DNA from: Aporrectodea caliginosa
Taxonomy: Eukaryota; Annelida; Clitellata; Crassiclitellata; Lumbricidae
Length of the DNA stretch: 64,000 bases
Direction: 5' to 3'
Assembly (NCBI GenBank): GCA_020284085.1
Contig: JACEVL010000411.1
Span: forward strand, 310,001-374,000
Every line of letters starts with the position of its first letter. Position 1 is the first letter of the stretch. The notes under the pieces are model-generated. The model saw only the letters and a program-made list of their open reading frames with translations. It was not told where the DNA came from and ran no database searches. Below are positions 48,460 to 62,200 of this stretch, one piece after another. Position numbers and translations under genes: made by a program.

Positions 48460-50030
48460 AGCTCTGTTCATAATCATCTTAATCGTAATCGTAAACTCCA
48501 AATGTCTGAGGCGCTATTTCTAAAGATAAGCGCAAGCCAAAAGCTCATTCATGAGCGCCGCGTGTCCAACCATGTCCATTGGAGATTTAGAGTTCCGAGT
48601 CCAGTTGGCAAAGAGACCAGAGCGAGGGAGATAAATTATCACGGCGGGTTTCGCGGAGGACGAGAAAGCATGAAAGGCAGAGGATTGAATGGATTAGGGC
48701 AGGAATTCTTAACCACTTTGAAAAGAAAAGCTTGTTGGGGAAGCAGTTATATTTCAGTTTTAAAAATAATTACAGTTTCAGTTTTTATTCAGTTTTTTTG
48801 TCCGAAATTTCTATTTCAGTTCAAGTTTCAATTTTGAAAGATTTTCTGCTTTTAAAACAGTTTCAGTTTTAATGTAATTTTCGTTTTCATTTCAGTTACT
48901 GGAAATTTCAATTTCAGTTTCTACAAAGATATATTTGCATTGATAGACAACAACATTGATGTACAACTGATTAAGTGATTATATGTTACCAGACGTTAAC
49001 TAGTAGAAGCGCCACTGTTCTATCATTGTTTAATGTGTTACATACAAATCGATGAATGACGTTGCACTGCAACAATAACAAGTAACCCTTGAATTTAATT
49101 CACAAGTTGTTTATTAAGTTTTACAAAAACCGTCATCTTCAGATTCTGGTTCATTCTATTTCTGCGTCCGGCAGTCAAGAGGGCCACCGGGAGAAAATTC
49201 TCTCCACATAGACCTGCGAATCTTCCTCCAGAGGTGTCCATAGGATAATAATAATGATGATCGGTGGTTGGCCCAAAATGTGAGAGCAAACATTCAGAAA
49301 TGCTCTGAGTTTTTCTAGTTCTGTTCGACTGTGGTGTAGTTGAATGCGCCATGGTTTGCATTGAAGCAGTGTTAACGTTGGACACACTTTCCCACATAAT
49401 TTCATATGTTACACGATGACACCTCGACATAGTGAGTGTGCAAACAACACCCCCGATGATAAATAAATAGGAAGTTAGGAAGTTCATAGGAACTGGTAAA
49501 CTTCGCGCATGATAGTCCTTAGACTAACATTGCAATCTATATTATTTAATATATTTAGCTTTAGATTAGTCGAATTATTTCCCACAAGCTGCAGCTCACA
49601 TGGTTTATTGTTAGAGTCTGATCCAACCTTCGCTAAGCAAGAACTCACAGTCGTTTTGTCATCATTAGAGAATGACGCGAAGAGACAATCTCGTCCCAAT
49701 AACGCCCTGCAACAAGTAAGTCCTCTCCATCCCGCTCCATCCCCGCATGGCTGGTTCCCATCCCAGCCACATCCCGCAGGTTTTCTCCCCGATCCTACCC
49801 CATGCCAGCCAGCCTAAATCACATTCCCTGTAAAACGGTTTCACAAATGAAAATAATTTTTTTTTTAGCTTACAAAGCTACATGTATTCCTAATTGAATG
49901 AATAAAACACGCACAAAGACAGAGACCTTACTGAAAGTTTGCAATATTATAGGGTTTAAGACTTTAAGGTCTATAGGCCTACAGTGTATACTGAATAGGT
50001 TATAGAACTATTATTTACCAATATCGAGGG
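48460..50030. other. No confident gene
   Basis: A minus-strand frame 49487-49095 (130 aa) begins MNFLTSYLFIIGGVVCTLTM, signal-peptide-like, but has no recognised domain or splice context. TTTCAGTTT-rich stretches at 48750-48930 and 50810-50960 may be the two ends of one element. Confidence 0.3.
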
Positions 50031-50037
50031 TTTATCG

Positions 50038-50405
50038 CCTGCATCACGAAATAGAGTAACCGTCTTAGGACTATCCGGGGGGGTTAATGAATTTATCCCC
50101 TCCCGGATGGAATAAGCCGGCTTAGAGTATCCGGGGAGATAAACCATTCTATCCCCCATCGGTATACGTATCACGATAGCCTCGACGAAAATCCAGCCAA
50201 AATCACTAAAAACGAAGTAAATTGATTTCAGTCGACTTACAAACTAATGATATGCAATTTAAAAATGTTACATGTATGTGTACAATAAATCCAAACAGTA
50301 CGACTGAATACACTTCGAAACCGCCAAAAATGCAAATTAAACCGAATATTCCATTTCGCTAAGGGGGATTCTCATGTATGGGGATACTCTATTTTGTGAC
50401 ACCGG
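50038..50405. mobile_element. MITE with CGGTGTCAC end, copy 2
   Basis: Inverted relative to 28098-28440; ends GCATCACGAAATAGAG and CTATTTTGTGACACCGG. Shared core TAAATTGATTTCAGTCGACT. Confidence 0.7.
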
Positions 50406-51307
50406 CTCATTCTCCAATACCGCTGTATTACATCGACAGTAAGCCCCAGTACCGCGGTAAAACCGAAATTGTCGTCCCCATTGCCGCGTTATTTACCGCG
50501 GTTTAACCACGCGGAAAATCACTCTCTAGTCATCATAATACAAAATTCTGACAAACTTCGCTTTCGCGCTTAAGTCTAGCAAATAACTTTGTCGCGATAA
50601 GTTCATTCTTATTAGAATAATTTAGCAACCTAACTAACGCTAGCAGACGATTTTAATCTGGATGACCGGAAGTCTCCGGATATCGAAAAACAAGAATAAA
50701 TGGTCCGCCTAAATACCAATAGTTACATGGGCAGTGATTTAGTCCAACAAAGCTTAAAGTCCAGCAAGAACGCATACATTTTAAACAAATTTTCAACTTG
50801 TTCAGATCGGATATTAACGTTTCTATTCCTATTTCGTTTTCACATTTAAATTTCCATTTCTATTTCGTTTCTGTTTTTGCAAATAATTTCCGTTTTCAGT
50901 TTCCGTTAAACGAAAATTCATAATTTTTTCCCAGTTTCTTTTTCAGTTAACTGAGATATTTCTGCCAAGGTCTTTGGTGACGCTCTGTAGCCTATACTAG
51001 ATCAGTTCGTTGAAAATTAGCATAGGCCTATAGGCTATAGTCAAAGCCATACGGTCGCTATAGAAAACCGTAAACATTTACATTTACATTAGCATTTCTT
51101 AAGCCATTCTGTCCATGAAAACTACGGACGGATCTTTTTCGCCTTTACGCCTACTATTCCGATTTCCAACCAACAAGGCGCAAATTGTCAGTCTATAGTT
51201 TGCTCCTTCATCGTAGCATCACACGATCAGACAGTAGACTAATAGCCTTACGAAGTGAATAAATGAGACCACCAATTTCTTAAGTGGACTTTGAGAACGC
51301 GCAGGCA

Positions 51308-51702
51308 GAATTCGGAGTTTGGCTCTACAGATAATTAGAGGGCAGGAGTAGAGGCGATCAAATTGAAGGCTATAAGATTATCAATGAAATGGAGGCAGTG
51401 CGGTGGGAGAAATTATAGGGCAGAAATTTTTAAGTGGAAGAGTTGTAGATTTGTTTAATGGTATGGATGATAGTACTGCCTCAGAGGATACTATCACAGC
51501 TGAAAGAGTAAGCTAGAATACATGGACCTTTAAGCATTAAACGTTAACTTGCAGTGGTTCTAACACAGACTACACGTTTTCTGAACCAATTCAAATATTC
51601 TTTTGTTATGTTATGTTATAATAAATGCAGATGAAAGTCTCAAAAGACATCATGACAGTCAGCAATTTGTACAGAACTCCATCGATACAACATGGGCTAT
51701 AA
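51308..51702 (+). pseudogene. Truncated duplicate of the gene B 5' region and exon 1
   Basis: About 380 bp here is a close copy of 52875-53249. The copy includes the gene B start region: ATG at 51652 followed by TVSNLYRTPSI, but identity ends inside exon 1 (after ATCGAT at 51686). The frame then hits TAA at 51702 with no splice donor. It is a partial tandem duplication of the upstream/exon-1 region, separated by a LINE fragment. Confidence 0.75.
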
Positions 51703-51758
51703 TTATACACAAGCGTATGATTCTCCGAATTGAATTTTGGAAACTCATGTATTTATGA

Positions 51759-52247
51759 ATGTACGTTTATGTGAGTATAGACACGAAAAAAAGATTGGCG
51801 AAGGCCTTGATCATACCAACAGTAACATACGGCAGCGAGACATGGACAATGACCAAGAAAATGAGAAAAAAGATTAACGCATGCGAAATGTGGATATGGA
51901 GGAAGATGCAGAGAATATCATGGAAAGAGAAAAAGACCAATGATTGGGTTCGCATGGATATCGGAATTGAGAAGGAAGAGACACTACAACAAACCGTGCT
52001 AAGAGCAAAGTTGAGGTTCTTTGGTCATGTCATGCGATCAGATGGACTGGAAAAGGAAATGATGTTAGCATATGGAGAGGGAAGGAGAAAACAAGGACGA
52101 CCAAGGAAAAAGTGGATGGACGAGATACATGAAACAACTGGAATGAATTTGGCAGAACTGAGAGATGCGACGGCGGACAGAAGGAAATGGAGAGGCTTGA
52201 TCATGAAGGTCGCTAAAGTTCCAAGAACTGACAGCACAAGGTGACAA
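51759..52247 (+). mobile_element. RTE/CR1-like LINE C-terminal fragment
   Basis: An open frame reads KALIIPTVTYGSETWTMTKK, MWIWRKMQRISWKEKKTNDW, LRFFGHVMRS, GRRKQGRPRKKWMDEI: the conserved terminal region of LINE polyproteins, still open for 160 codons but without RT upstream. It lies between the two copies of the gene B exon-1 duplication. Confidence 0.8.
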
Positions 52248-52874
52248 GGTGACGTTTATGTACGTGCGTACTGTATAATGTAGGCTACTTATGGCTGAAT
52301 ATGCGGTTTTGTGCACGGTTGTATTCATACAGCCGATCGTAGCATCTCAAAACTCATTGAGGCGTGGCTAACTATAATTAATTGACTGACTAGCGTCCTG
52401 AATAACATTAAAACTCAGTGTGATATATGTTAGGCGGTAAAGTTCAATTTATCATATAAGTGAAAAATGCCTCCCCCCCTAAGAAAGACGATATTCATAC
52501 TACGTGAGAAATTGCAATTTGTCTCAGCTGCTTTAAGACAGTGCTAATACAACTGTACGCAATGGCGGTAATCTTGTATGGTGCGGCCCTCTCAGCAATT
52601 CATGTCATTAGTAGGATATGACATAGTTACACCTAGACTCCTTTTTTATTTTAATATTATATAAAAATATTAACATTATTAAGTTTTCCTTTCTGCGCCT
52701 CTGGGCTACAGCACACTGCTTGGATTTATTGGACATATTTTTTTTATTATATTGGCTTACTTAATTAGTGATGCATTTTCTCTTATACCCGCGTGGACGA
52801 GTTTAGTATTTGCTCTTCATGTGAACGCAGGAAGTTGACATAGTCTTCCAACAACGAAAACAACCGGCTGCGCT

Positions 52875-53249
52875 GAATACGGAGTTTGGCTCTACAGATA
52901 ATTATAGGCCAGGATCAAATTGAAGGCTATAAGATTATCAAGGAAATGGGGGCAGTGCAGTGGGAGAAATTATAGGGCAGAAATTTTTAAGTGGAAGAGT
53001 TGTAGATTTGTTTAATGGTATGGTTGATAGTACTGTCTCAGGGGATACTAGCACAGTTTAAAGAGTAACCTAGAATACATGGACCTTTAAGCATTAAAAG
53101 TTAACTTGCATGGTTCTAACACAGACTACACGTTTTCTGAACCATTTCAAATCCTTTTTTGTTATGTTATGTTATATGCCTAATAAATGCAGATGAAAGT
53201 CACAAGAGACATCATGACAGTTAGCAATTTGTACAGAACTCCATCGATT
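52875..53249 (+). repeat. Parental copy of the gene B upstream duplication
   Basis: This stretch matches 51308-51686 with scattered substitutions and small indels. One indel is a 6-nt TGCCTA insertion at about 53177. It covers the sequence immediately upstream of gene B and most of the signal-peptide exon, so it may carry the promoter or a 5'UTR exon. Confidence 0.75.
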
Positions 53250-53277
53250 GTGGTCTTCATGCTCTGTTTCGGAACGG
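53193..53277 (+). CDS. Gene B exon 1: signal peptide
   Basis: The sequence MTVSNLYRTPSIVVFMLCFG then T is hydrophobic at its C-terminal half and ends at donor ACGG|GTAAGA in phase 1. An in-frame ATG seven codons earlier (53193) would add MKVTRDI. The second ATG at 53214 gives exactly the 64-nt coding length of gene A exon 1. Both ATGs are also present in the duplicated copy at 51.6 kb. Just upstream, TTTTTTTGTTATG to ATGCAG resembles an acceptor, so a non-coding first exon may exist. Confidence 0.65.
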
Positions 53278-56200
53278 GTAAGATTATTGCAAATTGTAGT
53301 CGTTACAATATTTAATTATACAGTTATATAGCGCCGGTCCAGAAAACGTGTTGTAGGCGGCATAACAGTCGGTCCCAGAGCAAAGGACAAAAGTGGTGAA
53401 GCTGGCCTGTTTCATCGTGGATGACAAAGCCACTGTTTGCATGCATGTGTGCAGGTATGTATGTGTATATTTGTATATGTGCAATTGTGCATGTGTAAGC
53501 GTATAATACATAAATTATATAATACGTACATTATATGCATAGGACTACATACATACAGTGGCGTAACCAGGTCTTCCATAAAATTACGCAGTTTTGAAGA
53601 ACTCTGAGGGAGGGGTCTGGGGAGGGGGCTGTGCCCTCTCCCCAGGGTAAGAAAAATTTTCATTTAGGGGTTTGTAATGGTGCATTTTGGAGACCAACTT
53701 TTGATTCAAAGTAATAACATTTTACATAAGTTCTTTGGAAAATTATAATTATAATTTCATAATTTGATTTTTAAAATGGGTTCAGCTGCAAAGTCCCAGC
53801 AACCAACGTAGACTAGAAACAGACAGACTCATCAAAGCAATTAACTATAAAGCATAAGAAAATAAATCTATTTGTTGATTTGTAATGGTCCATTTTGGAG
53901 ACATCTTTTGGGTTAAAAGCTATAACAGTTTACATCAGCTCTTTGGCAAATTATGATTCATTCATTCATTACAGAAATTTACATATAGATCCCCTTCAAG
54001 ATTATCTACTTAGGAGCGCACCCGACCCAACTCCGAAGTCCGAACAGTCTTGAAGTTAGAATAGAACGTGATCTGAAGGGCTCTCGGCATTAGGCGTAGT
54101 GCCAAAGGAAGCCATTTCAGATTGCAGGCCAGCAACAGAAAAAGCACGGCGCTGCAGAATAGAAGTCCGCGACCGGGAGACAAGAACCTCAGCCTGCCTA
54201 GAAGAGCGAGGAGAACCACGGTGCTGGATGCTGAGGGTGGTGCTCCTGTAGATAAACAGAGACCAGATCAGCGCCAGACCAAGGAAGAGATCCGGTAAGC
54301 GATCCACTGTGGGAAAGAAAGCCAATGCAAGACATCCCGCATATAGTCAGCAACATGGCGGAATCTTGGGATGCAACCAATATAGCGTGCCGCCAAGCGT
54401 AAGACCCGAACCAAGCACCCAACCCGAGCAGGGGTGTAGACGGGCCGGAGCGGTCCGGAGCGGCGTTCCGGTACTTACTATTCATCCGGAGCGCGCGCTC
54501 CGGTACTTATTGTCAAATCAGCCGGAACGCTTTCTACTTAGCGTTCCGGCAATTATTTCCAATGGGCGGAAATAATGATTATGAATTTATGACAACAGCA
54601 GACGTTTGACGACAATTTCCTAGAACAAGAATAAAAGTGACTATCGATCGTTAGCAACAATGAACAGATGGGCATTGGTGCTACAAAATCATGCTGAGAG
54701 CCATATCAACACTGACAAATTATGAAATATTATGTAGGCTATTCTACAACATACTGGAAGCATTACGACATTGAACCCTATACCACAAGACAGATTACCG
54801 CGCATGCGCTGATCGACTTCTCCGTCATTTCGACGGATTATTTCGTCTAAACGCGGAATTTTCTCAGTAACTTCGGACATGGAGTTTTCTGGTGATACAT
54901 TTTGCGTGCCGGGCTTATTGGTCGGTTTGCCAAGGATTTTTTTGCGTTGGAGGGTATTTTGTTCGTGTGTCGCCTTGTCGCCATGACTTGTGACTGCATC
55001 AGGCCCATCCTTCTGATGTACGGTCGAGCCTCAGCCATGGGGACCGTGTACGCCGAGTGTTTTCGTCTCAGTGGAGGACGACCGAATTCATAACTACTCG
55101 GGCCATTGAAGTTACCTCGACCTTCAGTCACTGGAAGCGCTTCAATCTACCCACCAACACACGACATAATTATGCCTTTTGCGTACTCCATGTGCATCAA
55201 CGAATAGCGGGACGTGCGTCATCTTCTACCAGTGAGGGACTGTTCGTCGGCAGCGTCACCATGTTTGCGAACACTGTAGCCTCTCTACTCTATTGACGCA
55301 ACTTGTCTCAGAGACTCTGAACTTCCATGCCATCTTCAGCCGTCGACGGGAATCCATTGGTTGGTCCCACGCGTGTGCGTTTGCGCGTCAGTGGTGACTC
55401 TTCTAGCTTACTGTGCATTGTTTTGCTGACTGATGTAATACTTTCGTTCGTAATGACACATCTTCATAATAGGCTAGCTAGAGTATATATCTCAAAGAGG
55501 CGCTATATAAATTCTCAGAATGAATGAATGAATACAACAGACCAATCTTGATGCGATGACCATTATCCCATGTTAGGCCACTCAGGTCAAGTAAAATTCA
55601 TAATAGCACCGTTCCCAAAAACCTTGGCAAATTGTTAGGACTTAGCAGTTTGCCAAGGTGTCTGCTAGATATTGAAACGTTTCTTTCCCGTGATTAGGCC
55701 TAAGCTGATTGTTTTGAGCGCTCGCCTTGCTACGCGGAACATGCGGGTTCGATGCTCCTCTGAGCATAGGCACAACCACCCTATGGGACCCGTGGGACAC
55801 GTCCCACCAACTTTCGAACAGCTTGGGACGGTCCCCCAACTTTCGAACAGCTTGGGACTGTCCCCCCAACTTTCGAACAGCTTGGGACTGTCCCCCAACT
55901 TTCGAACAGCTTGGGACGGTCCCCTAACTTTCGAAAATTGTGAGGCAAACAAGAGCCTAAATGCACTCCATTTGGTATCAAATGCTCAGCTTCCCCAGAC
56001 CCCAATGCCAGTATAGTGCAAGGCTGTGGCCTTGGACCTACTGATTTTGTCATAGCCATTTCTAGCCTTAAACCTAAATACAGTGAAAACCGTCTCACTA
56101 AATATGCCGACGATAGCTACTTGCTGAGCCTGCTTCCTGAATTGACAGCACTCTTTCTGAACTTGACCAAAACTCGTTACAACCTGCGTCCTAGACTGCA

Positions 56201-59200
56201 TCCATTTGTGCTACCAGAAAAGGATGTTAAAAACTTTATCCCTAGAGTCCTCTTTGCCCGTGATCACTGACAGAGCTCTGTTAACTCTTTTCATTTATTA
56301 TTTTATTTGTCTAGTTTATGCTTCGACATGTAACTGGGTGCGGTGTGCCACCCAGATTTGTCTCTTTTTCAAATAAAACGAATATATATATATCTATAGG
56401 TGCATGGGCATCCATTAGCAATTTTAAATTAAACCATGCTAAGACCAGAGAAATGGTTCTCGAAGAACGACCGAGGTCCAAACCATTGCCCTCCATCCTC
56501 TCATCCCTGGCATCGAGCGGGTCCAGGAGATGGTTATTTTGGGTGTCACCATCTCTGATGGGATTGGCTTTGGAGCACACATGGACAAAATATGCTGCAA
56601 AGCCCGAAAATCCATGTTCGCGCTACGTGTTTTGGTCGCCCACGGTCAACGTCTCTTTGACGTTGTTAGAGCTACTATACCTTCGCACGGCTACTTTATG
56701 CCTCCTCTGTTTGGTGAGGATTTGCCACTGTAAGGGAACATAAACGCATTAACGGCATTATGAGAACATTGACCCGTTCAGGCTTTCTCCCTGCCTATTT
56801 TCCTAGTTTTGACAAACACTGTTCTAGAGCTTATTCTACTCTTTTTCGTTCAATTCTCTTAAACCCTTGTCACATCCATGCAGTTTATTCACATAATAAA
56901 GTCACATTTTTCACAGATCTAGATGGTTTAGGTACTTTTATATCGAAATCATCGGTGAAACATTTGAGGTAAATTAAAGCCCAAAATGTACTCCATTTGG
57001 CATCATATGCTCAAAATTGTGTGGGGCTCCGCCCCAGACCCCGATGGGGAGCTTACGACGCTCCCCCATACCCCTAGTCGTTAGGGGCTTCTTGCCTTCG
57101 GCAATCGCAGCTTCGCGCCTTCGGCGCTCGCAATCTCCCCCCGATCAGATATTCTAGTAGGTCCCCCTCGCGAGTCGGCGCTCCGGTACTTCAAAATTTA
57201 CGTCTACACCACTGAACCCGAGTCGCCGGAAAACCCACGCAGAGGGCGCTGCAATAATCAAGACGGGAAACAACAAAGAAGTGGATAAGCATTATAAGGC
57301 AGCATTAAAGGTTAAGGAACGGAAGACCTCTCTAAGCTGACGCAGCTGGTATACACAATCGCGGCATAGCAGGCTGATATGCCGCGTGAACGTTCTTGGT
57401 CTAATGTGACACCAAGGTCCCGGACAAAGGATGAGAAAGCTACGGAGCTGAAATGCCGCCCGGGGCGACGGCCCAAAATGCTGCCCTTGGCCACTTAATT
57501 TTGGATATGTTATTTTCTCTAAGAGATTGCAGCTTTCATGACGATCGTCGATCTCATTACATACACGCCTATAATTTTATTTTATAAAGTTGATAGCCTG
57601 CCTGGATTTATCAATTAATTAATTTCTTTGCTACTGTGAGAAAGTAATCTGCTGGAACTCCTGGGCAAGGGCCTCCAAATCAATTTTGGCGAGCTGCTGG
57701 AGCGTGCCAAGCCAAATGAACAGGGTCTTAGATGAGTTTATCCGCAGGCGATTGGAGGACATCCAGGCCTCGAGAGCCTCCATTGCCCGGTTCATTGCCC
57801 GGGCTTCGGTAATGGCTGCTGACGCAGGACAGTGCAAAAACGCCTGCAGGTTACCCGCATAAGATTGGTTCAGCACAGAGCAAGGCTCAGCAAGAGGCCA
57901 GGAGAGGACCAGTATCAGCAGTATAAATAATATAATTAGAGAAGAGGGTCCAGCACAGATTCCTGGGGCAGGCCAAACGGGACAGGAACACATGGAGTCC
58001 TAGTAGACACGTAGACCGCAGAGAAGGAACGGTGATCGAGGTAGGAAACAATCCAGTCAAGAAAGTTACCAGAAAGGCCAAACGAGGTAGATAGGCACCT
58101 AAGAATGATATCGTGATCGACGGTGTCAAACGCCGTGCTGACAGCAAATGATGCTAAGAGGATGACCTGTGACCTATCAATAGCACCATAGACATCAGAG
58201 AGGAGGCGAACTATATATATCAGGGTCTCCGTGGAGTGGCCCTTACGAAAACCAGATTGAAAAGTTGGCAGGAAATTGTCCGTATCAAGATACCGGTACC
58301 TTAACATATACAGAAACCAACTTCATAAAGCTGCTGCTTTACGAGTGTCGCAATAGTTTCGCCAGTGGTGTCAAGCGTTGGGAAAACTTGGGATGACAGT
58401 TAGGCCCTATAAATTGTTCTTTTGCCACATGCTGAGAACCGGGTTGTTCACGCTATCAACATATCGTATAAGCTGACCGATATCTGTTCTGTGCACGCAT
58501 CAAACAATAAAGTGTAGGCCTACAACCTAGTCGCACGACATTCTGCCACAATAATGTCTCGAACTCACAGGCCACACAGATGGATCAGCTGATTTTGAAT
58601 CAACGGACTTATGTACTGGGTTTTGCGTGGACCAGATGATATTAGCTTACGATGATTTAATCTATAGTGTCGGTCTGTGATCGAAATTTCAGAAGTGCCA
58701 CGAAATTTGCAGAGTCTTCACTATAATGTCGGCGAAGGGAAATGTTTTACTGACTGTACAGTAATAAAGTCTGCACATTAGAAATTCAACGAATAATAGT
58801 AATCTAGAATGTCAAAAAGTAATCTAAACGGTTAAAAAAATTTGAGAGCTGCTAAAATCTTTACGCATTTGCGTAATTGCGTAATGCTAGTTACGCGCCT
58901 GCATACATAAATGCATGCATACAAAAATACACATATACTTTTCAAAACATACGTGATAATCTATGTTTTTTCTAATGAAATATAGCCTAGGCTAAATAAT
59001 AATAATACGTGTATTGCACGTTACCGTTCACTAATCATTTTATAATTTTATAGGCAATTTACAGTAATTATTTTAAGATTATTTTATTAAGTTAGGTTGC
59101 ACAACTTGCACTTTTACAAGACTCGGTATGTTACTAGTACCGCTGTAATAGGATTTAATGTAACTGGATGTTTCTAATACGGTGATACCACATCCAACTG

Positions 59201-62200
59201 CAAGTTGCACTAACAGATCAAAAAGTCGAAACATATGACTGGTTGCTTAAATGAAACTGAATAGACTAATTTACAAGCCAACAGAGCAATTACTTTGTGA
59301 AATGAGAATAACTTAAATTATGGGGAAAAACTTTAAAAACTACTTCCTTGATTTCTGCCTTGCAAATTCTTCAACAATATCATCAAACTGCATTTTCATA
59401 ATTATGTTAGTCTCGTTACTTTCGGCGCACATATTCAGAAGATAATTAACAGAATTTGCCTCAGCTTCTTCATCTGTTTTGGACTTCCCCATTTCGTCCG
59501 ACAAATCTCAGTCATCACTAGCAATAGCAGTGTTTTCTGTTGCACTCGATGCACATAAATGTTCCACTGGTTAGCGCTCGCATAGGCAGCGCTTAAAAAA
59601 CATGTAGTTTATGGAGATGCTCATCATGGATTCATGTCCTACTTCTTGTTCGTTTTAAAGTTGTTTTTTTCTTTTCATACTCACTTGGATAAGACCGCTT
59701 CATTATACATGTCGCTGACGTTTCACTTTTCAGAATGTAATAATTATAATACTCATTCATTCATTTCAGATATTTATATAGCGCCCCTTCAAGGTTTCTA
59801 CTCAGAGGTAATTTTGTCAACAATGTGTCAATATTATGGTCGACGGTATGATGACTGCTCATCAAAGAATTCTTGCTTAGAAATAGAAGCTGGATTTAAA
59901 TAAAAAATGCTTTTGCTTAATTAGAAACTGGATTAGTGAAAATAATTATTTCTTAAATACAAGGTGGAATGATGAAAATAATCTTTATGAAAGCAAAAGT
60001 TGGATCGATGAAAATAGTTTGTTATGAAATTAGAAGTTGCCTTGATGAAAAATAATACTTTTAGTTGCGTAAGTAGAAGCTGGATTGATGACTGCTATCA
60101 TGGACATTGGTATTAAAAATGTCATATTATATGAAACGGTGAAATGATTATGTCATAATGCGTACATAATAAAGAACGCTAAAACGTTATAATTATGTTC
60201 TCCCTTGATGAATCGTCCAGGATGAATAGTCCCTTGATGAATCGTCCTTTCATGAACAGTCCCAGAACCATGGTCGAGACAGAGTGGAAGATATCAGTGT
60301 TTCCGCTTTCAGCCTTTGACGTCTGCCATCAGTTCCTAGGAGCCTCTGTACAGACTGTGATTGTGAGCCTGCGACTATGCCCACTCAGTAGGCCTAAATC
60401 TATACTCAGTAACTAAGTAGTAACTAAAACTGACTAGCGTTCTAAAGCGTTTCAAGGTAAAGCCCTAAATTATTTAAAATTATAAAAAAATTAGGAATTT
60501 GCAAAAACAGTTTGGTTCAAATCCTCCGTTTTTTTGGGTCCTCAAATAAGGGCCTACTTGCGGGACCCTAAGCCATGGCTTATCTGGTTTATGCCTTAAT
60601 CCGGCATAGATAAGTCATCACTAGTTTTGAAAATACGCCATACAAATGGTCATTTATAGGCATGTTTATGTTACACATGTTTGTATAATACTTCTATACC
60701 CAATACAGAACAGTGCATGCATGATGCATAGGCCTACATGTATAGCCTAAGCATTAAGCATGCTATGTTTGTATTTAGTTGTCTCAAATATCGTCGTCGT
60801 CCCAAGCAGTAGAGAGGTTCAACGTGGTGGTTCAACGTACTTCAACTGTTCAACATCCGTCACTTCCAAGGAAATTCACTGGTTCCACTATCCCACGTCG
60901 ACTACGGAAAGAAGTTTCGTCTATGGCTTCGGCCAATTCTACAACCCGTATCTGGGTAGATTCGCAATGGATAAGAACGCTACAGCTGGTGAATACAATC
61001 TTGTTATAAAGTCTGTCGTTGCTGAGGACGCAGGAAAATATGAATGCCAAGAACTTGAAGGAAGCGGAATGAAGAAATCGGCGAATCTTATAATTCTAGG
61101 TTAGCATTTTGCTTTGTGAGTTTTTCTGACGTCAGAAATAGTTATTTTTCAAAAACATCTTCAACAATAAAATAGCTTTTATTACACAAAATCTACTGCA
61201 GATTAGAACGTCAATGGATTCATCCAGAGCAGGTTTGCAACTCCTATGTTTTAAAAATCTAGATCTAGATCCTTTCGATCTAGTCTGGGTCTCCAGGCTC
61301 CGCCAAGATGTAGGTAATTTTCATGGAATTTTTGCGTGTTAAAAAAATCCTAGCATCTAGCCTCATCCTACACTTAATTGCAGCAATAATATTTGTGACA
61401 GGTAGGCACCTATGTGTTTTTGATTTAATTTACCTAGCAGATTGTGCCTTGTAGTTCAACTTTATTGCATTAGTAGTTTGGGCTAATTCCACATATTCCT
61501 TTACATAAAACCTGTCTAGGTTTTCTAACTTTTTTTAGGGCCAATCAAATATTCAGAGTTGCATCCCTGATCCAGAGCTATCAGCAGCGCAGTTATTTTC
61601 GCTAAATTTTCTGTGTAAGTCAGGGTCTTAGGCTATATACATTCAATCCATTTGCCACAGCCCAGCACAATGTCTTTGCTATCGTGGGCCCTTCCATGTG
61701 GAGTGACCTCCCTCTCAATCTGTAGTAAGATTTTAGTCGGGGTCCCACTCTCATCCTTTCGTTGCTGGAATACTATCCTGTTTTCTCGAGGCTGTCACGC
61801 TAAGAGCGCCTCTGAATAGCTAGTACTGTAAGTGCGCTTTATAAATTCTCAGATACGATACGATACCTCGAAAGAAGGTAATCTATTTTTTAGTATATGC
61901 CTATTCATATAATATGCTTATAAGAAAGGCCACAGTGCCTATTGCTTTATATGTAAGGACATTTCAGCGAATAGACAATTATATTATTACAGATAGTATT
62001 ATACGTAAGATAGCACACATATTTCCTCGTACATTTCTGTACCGGTAACGCATAATTAACTCGACTTAATTTTACAGTTGACGAAAATATTGCTATTTAA
62101 TTGCAGATACAAGTCTGATGTGCCAATCAAACGTTAATGTGCAGCGAGTCATTGGACCAAATTTGTGCGACATTGAACAAGACCAACTGATCTTGACCTG

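Larger units (their letters stand above)
54429..57214. mobile_element. Inner hAT element inserted in the L2
   Basis: Ends CAGGGGTGTAGACG and CGTCTACACCACTG are inverted repeats, with exact 8-bp flanks AACCCGAG (54421-54428, 57215-57222). GCTCCGGTACTT recurs at both ends. No transposase is recognised; the interior is filled with other repeats. Confidence 0.9.
53957..58330 (-). mobile_element. L2-type LINE inside the outer hAT, split by an inner hAT
   Basis: Minus-strand RT: LPTFQSGFRKGHSTETLIYI, AFDTVDHDIILRCL (58307-57936), then after a frame change SYAGNLQAF, WMSSNRLRINSSKTLFIWLG and VRDLGVTLD (to 57312). After the inner hAT it resumes with AEVLVSRSRTSILQRRAF (about 54200) and ends at an (ATTC)n tail near 53957. 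It is 5'-truncated and inactive. Confidence 0.8.
53556..58901. mobile_element. Outer hAT element of a nested stack
   Basis: Left end CAGTGGCGTAACCAGG, right end GTTACGCGCCTG, inverted. Identical 8-bp flanks CATACATA at 53548-53555 and 58902-58909. It holds an L2, which holds a second hAT. All lies in gene B intron 1. Confidence 0.85.

Noticed and set aside
55642..56098. Overlapping frames on both strands with repeated SKVGG or NSLGL motifs
   Set aside because: Translation of the 27-bp minisatellite.
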